DNA from: AC-37 sp036389105
Lineage (GTDB): Bacteria; Actinomycetota; Thermoleophilia; Solirubrobacterales; Thermoleophilaceae
Assembly: GCA_036389105.1 (NCBI GenBank)
Contig: DASVQK010000120.1
Span: 1-9,862, forward strand
Length of the DNA stretch: 9,862 nucleotides
Direction: 5' to 3'
A program made the position numbers and the translations under genes. This document shows positions 6,174 to 9,862 of this stretch, in pieces. The notes below the pieces were generated by a model, which was given only the letters and a program-made list of their open reading frames with translations, was not told where the DNA came from and ran no database searches. The first letter of the stretch is position 1, and every line of letters starts with the position of its first letter.

Positions 6174-6689
6174 ATGAGCCGCCGCCGCCTGCCCGTGGTC
6201 ATCGCGGTGCTGCTGGTGGCCGCGCTCGTAGCCGTCGAGCTGGCCACGAGCGGCGGCTCGGACGGCGGTGGGGCCAGGCGCGCCCGCCGCGCCGCTCCCG
6301 CGCTGCCGCCGGCCGTGCTCACGCCGCCGCGGGCGACGCTGGCGTCCCTGCGCGGCAGGCCAGCGATCGTCAACTTCTGGGCCAGCTGGTGCGGGCCGTG
6401 CGACAGGGAGGCGCCCGAGCTGGCCCGGCTCTCACGACGGCTGCGCGGGCGGGCGACGCTCGTCGGAGTCGACTGGAACGACGCCCTCGCCGGCGCGCGC
6501 CGGTTCATACGGAGGAATCGCTGGACGTTCCCCAACCTGCGCGACCCCGACGGCACGGTGGGCAACGACTACCGGCTCTCGGGCCTGCCCAACTCGTTCG
6601 TGCTCGACCGCGAGGGGCGCATCGCCAGGGTGCTGATCGGCCCGCAGACGGTGGCGAGCTTCGAGCGCGCCCTCGAGTCGGTGGAGTGA
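6174..6689 (+). CDS. TlpA/ResA-like membrane-anchored thioredoxin
   Basis: This 171-residue protein has an N-terminal hydrophobic segment (about 6-24, after 'MSRRR') that should act as an uncleaved anchor or signal, then an Ala/Gly/Arg-rich linker. The thioredoxin fold has 'NFWASWCGPC' (Cys73 and Cys76) and the cis-proline loop 'SGLPNSFVLDREG' (Pro139). The WCGPC site and the insert before the cis-proline fit the TlpA/ResA branch, which reduces disulfides outside the membrane, for example in apocytochrome c or in SCO and CuA proteins. The ATG starts nine bases after the SCO1 stop without a clear Shine-Dalgarno sequence, so coupled translation is likely. Pairing with SCO1 suggests that it keeps the CxxxC copper site reduced; that is an inference. 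It ends 15 bases from the convergent hydrolase gene. Confidence 0.9.
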   Translation: MSRRRLPVVIAVLLVAALVAVELATSGGSDGGGARRARRAAPALPPAVLTPPRATLASLRGRPAIVNFWASWCGPCDREAPELARLSRRLRGRATLVGVDWNDALAGARRFIRRNRWTFPNLRDPDGTVGNDYRLSGLPNSFVLDREGRIARVLIGPQTVASFERALESVE

Positions 6690-6704
6690 CGCGACGGGCG
6701 CCGG

Positions 6705-9194
6705 TCAGCGCCGGCCGCCCCGCCCGTGCCTTCGAACGCGCGTCTTCGCGCGGCTCTTGCGGCAGCCCCTGTACTTGCGGGTGCTCACCACCTGGGCGCC
6801 GGTGCTCTGGGTGGAGACGATCTTCACGCGGAAGGTCTTGCGCGGCAGCCGCTTGATGGTGACGCGCCGCAGGTTGCGCCCCCTCCTGTCCAGCTTCAGC
6901 CTGCCGTTCACGAACACCTTCACCCTGACCACGCGCGCGCGGCGGTAGTGATGGAGCTTGAAGCGGAACTTGCGCCTGTCCACGCAGCGTGAGTTCGAGG
7001 GCAGCCCGGCCGTGCAGCCTCCGAGCACGACCTTCAGGGGACCGTCGCTCTTGACGTTGAGCTTCGCGGCGCAGCTCACTCGCGCCCGGCGAGCGTCGAT
7101 CGTCACGGTGGAGACGTTCCTGGCCGTGATTTCGAGCGCGTCGCGCACCGGCGTGCGGGGCGCCGAGCCCCAGTCCTGGCTGCGCTCCACGTAGGGCATC
7201 GGGCCGTGGTTGCCGCCGTTCAGGCTCCCGCCCCCGGGCTTCACGCCGAGCACCGGCGGATCGCCGGTGCCGAACCCCTGCGAGCGGACGTCGATGGTGC
7301 CCGTCGGCGCGGCCTTGAGGTCGCGCACCGCGGCGCCCGAGACCCAGTAGGCGTGGTCGGCCTGCGCCTTCGCCACGGCCGAGTCCTCGACGGGATCGAC
7401 GACGTAGGTGACGTGCGGCGGGTCGCGGTCCACGCGGTGCGCGCCCAGGAAGTCCGCCGCCGGTCCGTACTCGTCGTTGGTGGCGATCGTGAGGTGGTCG
7501 GCGGCCGGGAACAGCCACGCGACGAAGCGCAGCCCGGCGGCCGCGAGGTTCCGGTCCGCCTCCTCGCTCTCGCTCAGGTTGACGAGCTCGTCCCCCGCCG
7601 CGTTCCACGCCATGACCGGCGTGTTGCGGAGCGACCCGAGCTGGTCGTCGGCGCTGCCGGGAACCCCGACGGTCGACATCCCGCGGGCGAAGAGGTCGGG
7701 CCAGCGCACCAGCATCCGGTAGGTGCTGAAGGCGCCCATCGAGTAGCCGGTGATGGCGGTCCATTCGGGGTCGATCCTGTAGTGGCGGGCCACGTCCGCC
7801 CACGCCTCGAACAGGTCGGCCTCCGCGATGCCCGCGGAGAACCCGTCCGGACCGCGGCCGCCGGGGGTGAGGACGAGCGAGCCGGCCCCGCGCTCGCCCA
7901 GCTCGGACTGGTTCCTGCTGTCGGAGTACTGGTTGTAGTTGGCCGAAAGCGAGTGCGGCAGCAGGGTCATCCCCCAGCCGTTCCGCGGCTGCGGCTTGCG
8001 GGGCACGTAGAGGGCGTACGGCTGGAGCTGACCCACCTGCCGCCCGACGCACTTCGCGCCCGCCCGGAAGTCGGCGGCGAGGTCGTAGCAGACCTTGGAC
8101 GGGTCCAGGCCCTGTCCGAACTGGTGATGGCTGGCCAGGATGCGGTCCATCGGGCCCGCCTTGGGTACCCCGCTGTCGTCGTCGCGGCCGGCGGCGAGCT
8201 TGGAGAAGTCGACGTCCGTGCTGAAGTGGCTCACGTCGCCCACCCGCAGCGCGTCCGCCTGGGCGCGCTCGCGCCACATCCTGGCCGCCACGGCGGCGAC
8301 GGCCGCCGAATCGGCCAGCGTGATGCTGGGTGGCTGGGCTGGGTCGTGGTAGGGCTCGTCGTAGCGCGGCCCGACGTTGACGATCGCGGCCTGGCTGGGC
8401 GCGCCCCCGCCGCCCGGCGTATCGGCCGTCGCCGAGTCGGCCGCCGGCGCCAGGTAGGCGCCGCCGGCCGGGCTCCAGAGCCCGGTCCCGATCGTCAGCC
8501 GCACCTTCCCCTTGACGGGGTCCCAGGCCGCGTGCGGTACGCGCACGTCGATCTGGCGGCGCTCGAGGTCGACCGTGGCGGTGGGCGCTGGGGTCATCTT
8601 GGCGCCGGTCGTCGCGTCCAGGAGCTCGGCGCTCGACCCGTGGACGGTCAGGAACAGGGCGGCCGGCGAGGAGATGCCCGCTCCATGCGGCCACTGGCGG
8701 GCGACGCCCGTGTCGCCGAGCGCGATCGTGAAGGCCGTGCGACCCGGGTCCTTCAGGCTGTTGAGCGTCACCCGAAAGGCGGTGGCGGCGGCCAGCGGCC
8801 GCACCCGGAGCTCGACCAGGTCGGCGGCGTTGTTGGCGTACACCGGGTCGGTCGGGTACGTGAAGGTGCCGGCCACGGGCGAGTACAGGAACGCGTCGGG
8901 GCCGATCGGGTTGTTGTCGTCGGGGATGCCGGCCGCGCCGTGGTCGTCGTAGAGGAAGTCCTGGTAGAGGAACTCGCCGTCGCGGTAGGCGCTCGCGCCC
9001 GACACGAGGATCGGCGGCGCTTTCCACGGCGCGGCGTTCTGGAGCTGCGGGGCGTCGGCCGGCGGCTGGTACAGGGCGTCGGGACCGGGACGGTGGCCGG
9101 ATCCGACGCTCGGCAGCGAGGTGTTGTCGGCGCTCCCCGGGGTCGCGTTCAGCGCGAACGCGATCAAGCCCACGGCCACACCGCTGAGCTTCAT
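6705..9194 (-). CDS. Large secreted alpha/beta hydrolase with N-terminal beta domain and basic C-terminal domain
   Basis: This 829-residue exported protein starts with signal peptide 'MKLSGVAVGLIAFALNATPGSA'. An N-terminal beta-rich region (about 55-250, 'EFLYQDFLYDDHGA', 'GTFTYPTDP') resembles the C-terminal module of glucodextranase. The catalytic alpha/beta-hydrolase core (about 385-620) has the nucleophile elbow 'GYSMG' (Ser485, bases 7734-7748), probable acid Asp535 in 'AAGDELV' and His567 in 'AADHLTI'. A C-terminal beta module (about 688-829) is rich in Lys and Arg, has four cysteines (708, 727, 737, 811), and ends in a highly basic tail. The core resembles prolyl-oligopeptidase or esterase-like enzymes; the substrate cannot be told. 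The ATG at 9192-9194 is preferred because upstream in-frame starts put a charged stretch before the signal. G-rich Shine-Dalgarno-like runs lie about 14 and 33 bases upstream. It is transcribed alone, divergent from the toxin-antitoxin genes. Confidence 0.85.
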   Translation of the reverse strand: MKLSGVAVGLIAFALNATPGSADNTSLPSVGSGHRPGPDALYQPPADAPQLQNAAPWKAPPILVSGASAYRDGEFLYQDFLYDDHGAAGIPDDNNPIGPDAFLYSPVAGTFTYPTDPVYANNAADLVELRVRPLAAATAFRVTLNSLKDPGRTAFTIALGDTGVARQWPHGAGISSPAALFLTVHGSSAELLDATTGAKMTPAPTATVDLERRQIDVRVPHAAWDPVKGKVRLTIGTGLWSPAGGAYLAPAADSATADTPGGGGAPSQAAIVNVGPRYDEPYHDPAQPPSITLADSAAVAAVAARMWRERAQADALRVGDVSHFSTDVDFSKLAAGRDDDSGVPKAGPMDRILASHHQFGQGLDPSKVCYDLAADFRAGAKCVGRQVGQLQPYALYVPRKPQPRNGWGMTLLPHSLSANYNQYSDSRNQSELGERGAGSLVLTPGGRGPDGFSAGIAEADLFEAWADVARHYRIDPEWTAITGYSMGAFSTYRMLVRWPDLFARGMSTVGVPGSADDQLGSLRNTPVMAWNAAGDELVNLSESEEADRNLAAAGLRFVAWLFPAADHLTIATNDEYGPAADFLGAHRVDRDPPHVTYVVDPVEDSAVAKAQADHAYWVSGAAVRDLKAAPTGTIDVRSQGFGTGDPPVLGVKPGGGSLNGGNHGPMPYVERSQDWGSAPRTPVRDALEITARNVSTVTIDARRARVSCAAKLNVKSDGPLKVVLGGCTAGLPSNSRCVDRRKFRFKLHHYRRARVVRVKVFVNGRLKLDRRGRNLRRVTIKRLPRKTFRVKIVSTQSTGAQVVSTRKYRGCRKSRAKTRVRRHGRGGRR

Positions 9195-9240
9195 GCGATC
9201 GAACACGTCCCCCCCTGCCGTTAGCCCTCCCCGGCGCGGG

Positions 9241-9246
9241 ATTTTA
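9241..9246 (-). promoter_or_regulatory. Candidate -10 box of the secreted hydrolase gene
   Basis: TAAAAT on the minus strand (five of six matches to TATAAT) stands out in very GC-rich surroundings. It lies 46 bases before the ATG at 9194. This gives a leader of about 39 bases containing two G-rich ribosome-binding-like runs. Unlike the other promoters here it implies a conventional leader. The -35 region is not recognisable. Confidence 0.5.
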
Positions 9247-9258
9247 CCCGCCGCGCGA

Positions 9259-9276
9259 GCCGCGGGGCACCGCGGC
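9259..9276. repeat. GC-rich inverted repeat in the divergent promoter region
   Basis: Seven-base arms GCCGCGG and CCGCGGC are separated by GGCA. The repeat lies between the candidate -10 of the hydrolase gene and the antitoxin operator, roughly where the -35 region of the hydrolase promoter would be. It could be a regulator site, or a chance product of the base composition. Confidence 0.3.
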
Positions 9277-9289
9277 GAGCGGGCGTGCA

Positions 9290-9310
9290 TGTAGTGCGTT
9301 TTGCACTACA
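9290..9310. promoter_or_regulatory. Palindromic operator of the toxin-antitoxin operon
   Basis: TGTAGTGC, five bases GTTTT, then GCACTACA make a perfect inverted repeat with eight-base arms. It lies 11 bases before the chosen antitoxin start and overlaps the probable -10 box (9307-9312). Ribbon-helix-helix antitoxins commonly bind such palindromes and repress their own operon, so this is the likely autoregulatory site. The relative AT richness also marks it as regulatory and not coding. Confidence 0.65.
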
Positions 9311-9312
9311 GT
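9307..9312 (+). promoter_or_regulatory. Candidate -10 box of the toxin-antitoxin operon
   Basis: TACAGT ends eight bases before the GTG at 9321-9323, so the transcript would start at or just before that codon. The right arm of the palindrome covers its first four bases, so bound repressor would block it. There is no recognisable -35 hexamer or Shine-Dalgarno sequence. Confidence 0.45.
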
Positions 9313-9320
9313 TACCGTCG

Positions 9321-9572
9321 GTGGCGTCCACACCCTCACCGCTGTCGCTGCGACTCGGTCGTGATGGGCTGCGCGCGCTCGACGAGATCGCGCGAAGCCG
9401 CGGCGTGACCCGCGCCGAGGCGGCCCGCCAGGCGATCGCCGAGACCGCGCAACGCGAACGCGCCCGCTCGGGCCTGGCCGCGGAGGCCAGGGCGCTCATG
9501 GACGATCGCGCGTACGTGCGCGAGGCGCGTGACGTCGCGGCGTTGATGGAGCAGCTCCGTGGTCCGCGGTGA
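9321..9572 (+). CDS. Ribbon-helix-helix antitoxin (CopG/MazE-like)
   Basis: This 83-residue protein has the ribbon-helix-helix pattern at its N-terminus: strand 'LSLRLG' (8-13), helix 'RDGLRALDEIARSRG' (14-28) and second helix 'TRAEAARQAIAETA' (30-43). Dimers of this fold bind DNA through the strand. The C-terminal part (about 44-83) is charged and helical and should wrap and block the toxin. I chose the GTG at 9321 because the -10-like box and the operator lie just upstream. Starting at GTG 9285 or 9294 would place the palindrome inside the coding region, although those frames are open. The stop overlaps the start of the MazF-like toxin gene by 14 bases. The identity of the toxin makes this a MazEF-type module in which the antitoxin is of the ribbon-helix-helix class, as in mycobacterial MazEF pairs. 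Confidence 0.85.
   Translation: MASTPSPLSLRLGRDGLRALDEIARSRGVTRAEAARQAIAETAQRERARSGLAAEARALMDDRAYVREARDVAALMEQLRGPR
9548..9551 (+). promoter_or_regulatory. Shine-Dalgarno sequence of the mazF-like gene
   Basis: GGAG lies seven bases before the GTG at 9559-9561, inside the end of the antitoxin gene. It decides the toxin start, which otherwise has no ATG nearby, and gives the second cistron its own ribosome entry. Confidence 0.6.
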
Positions 9573-9862
9573 CGTTCACGCCATCAAGCTGCCGTCGCGA
9601 CGGGGTCGCGTTCAGCAGGGGCGACGGTTCGCGGTGATCGTCCAGGCGGACGACCTGCTCGCGCTCTCGACGGTGGTCGTGTGCCCCACCTCGCAGTCCG
9701 CTCCGCCGGCCAGCTTCCATCCCGAGATCACGATCGACGAGGAGCCCACGCTGGTCCTGTGCGAGATGGCCGGGGCCGTGGACGCGCGCGCCCTGGGGAA
9801 GCAGGTCGGCCTCGTGACGCTCGACGAGATGCGCGCGATCGACGACGCCCTGCTCCTGGTCC
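9559..9862 (+). CDS. MazF/PemK-family endoribonuclease toxin, C-terminus cut by window edge
   Basis: The frame opens at GTG 9559, overlaps the antitoxin stop by 14 bases and runs 101 codons without a stop to the window edge. MazF proteins are usually about 110 residues, so only a short tail is missing. It begins 'MVRGDVHAIKLPSRRGR', the RGDV strand typical of PemK/MazF. Next come 'QQGRRFAVIVQ' (residues 19-29; the family usually has GRRPAVV, so Pro is replaced by Phe) and 'VVVCPTSQS' (residues 39-47), the strand with the conserved Thr of the active site. The later 'LCEMAGAVDARAL' and 'GLVTLDEMRAIDDAL' match the central strand and final helix. MazF toxins cut mRNA or other RNA at short sequences and are neutralised by the antitoxin encoded just upstream. 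RNA specificity cannot be predicted here. Confidence 0.85.
   Translation, partial: MVRGDVHAIKLPSRRGRVQQGRRFAVIVQADDLLALSTVVVCPTSQSAPPASFHPEITIDEEPTLVLCEMAGAVDARALGKQVGLVTLDEMRAIDDALLLV

Noticed and set aside
6697..6712. Inverted repeat GGCGC-N6-GCGCC between convergent tlpA and hydrolase genes as a terminator
   Set aside because: The stem is only five base pairs, it covers the hydrolase stop codon, and there is no T tract on either side. In such GC-rich DNA this is likely by chance.
1427..6856. A 1809-codon open frame on the plus strand across several genes
   Set aside because: It runs antisense to the phosphatase operon and ligD and in another frame through sco1 and tlpA. The translation is low-complexity Arg/Ala/Ser/Pro/His-rich sequence with no domain. 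In very GC-rich DNA stop codons are rare, so long shadows are expected.
7206..9224. A 672-codon plus-strand frame opposite the secreted hydrolase
   Set aside because: The minus strand has a signal peptide, catalytic triad and coherent domains; the plus-strand product is low-complexity and has no ribosome-binding site.
9195..9290. Longer hydrolase frame starting at 9290
   Set aside because: The extra 32 residues are Arg/Pro/Gly-rich and precede an evident signal peptide, and they would run through the TAAAAT promoter box and the GC-rich inverted repeat.

Overview
The window is very GC-rich, densely packed bacterial DNA. It has short intergenic gaps, several GTG starts, and long open antisense frames that come only from base composition. 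A lipoprotein SCO1, a LigD repair ligase, a partner-switching regulator and a MazF/ribbon-helix-helix pair together suggest a high-GC actinobacterium. The secreted protein's C-terminal module (a Lys/Arg-rich beta repeat ending in 'KYRGC') resembles one I associate with Thermoleophilia (Solirubrobacter-like). That placement is an inference; no rRNA or other marker gene is present.

Layout. (1) 1-3103, minus strand, read right to left: a small helical protein of unknown function; a 713-residue GAF-GAF-PP2C-HATPase protein; a STAS anti-sigma-factor antagonist; and the first 16 codons of a short-chain dehydrogenase that runs off the left edge. These are packed as an operon (gaps of 10 and 4 bases, then a 4-base overlap). 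Kinase-type ATPase, phosphatase and antagonist together make a partner-switching module, but no sigma factor is in view. (2) 3146-5497, minus strand: LigD, with domain order phosphoesterase-ligase-polymerase, for non-homologous end joining. No ku gene is present. (3) 5535-6689, plus strand, divergent from ligD across only 37 bases: a SCO1/SenC lipoprotein and a membrane-anchored TlpA-type thioredoxin, probably a pair for copper delivery and thiol reduction outside the membrane. (4) 6705-9194, minus strand: a large secreted alpha/beta hydrolase with an N-terminal beta domain and a strongly basic C-terminus. (5) 9321-9862, plus strand: a toxin-antitoxin operon with a ribbon-helix-helix antitoxin and a MazF/PemK toxin cut by the right edge. 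A palindrome overlaps its probable -10 box.

The most interesting cross-cutting signal is at the starts. At four of them a TANNNT -10-like hexamer lies 6-8 bases before the start codon: ligD, sco1, the antitoxin and the 713-residue switch protein. At a fifth it lies 10 bases before. This points to leaderless transcripts. Shine-Dalgarno sequences appear at internal cistrons (STAS, mazF). No stretch over 300 bases lacks a gene. I see no RNA gene, CRISPR array, insertion sequence or attachment site.
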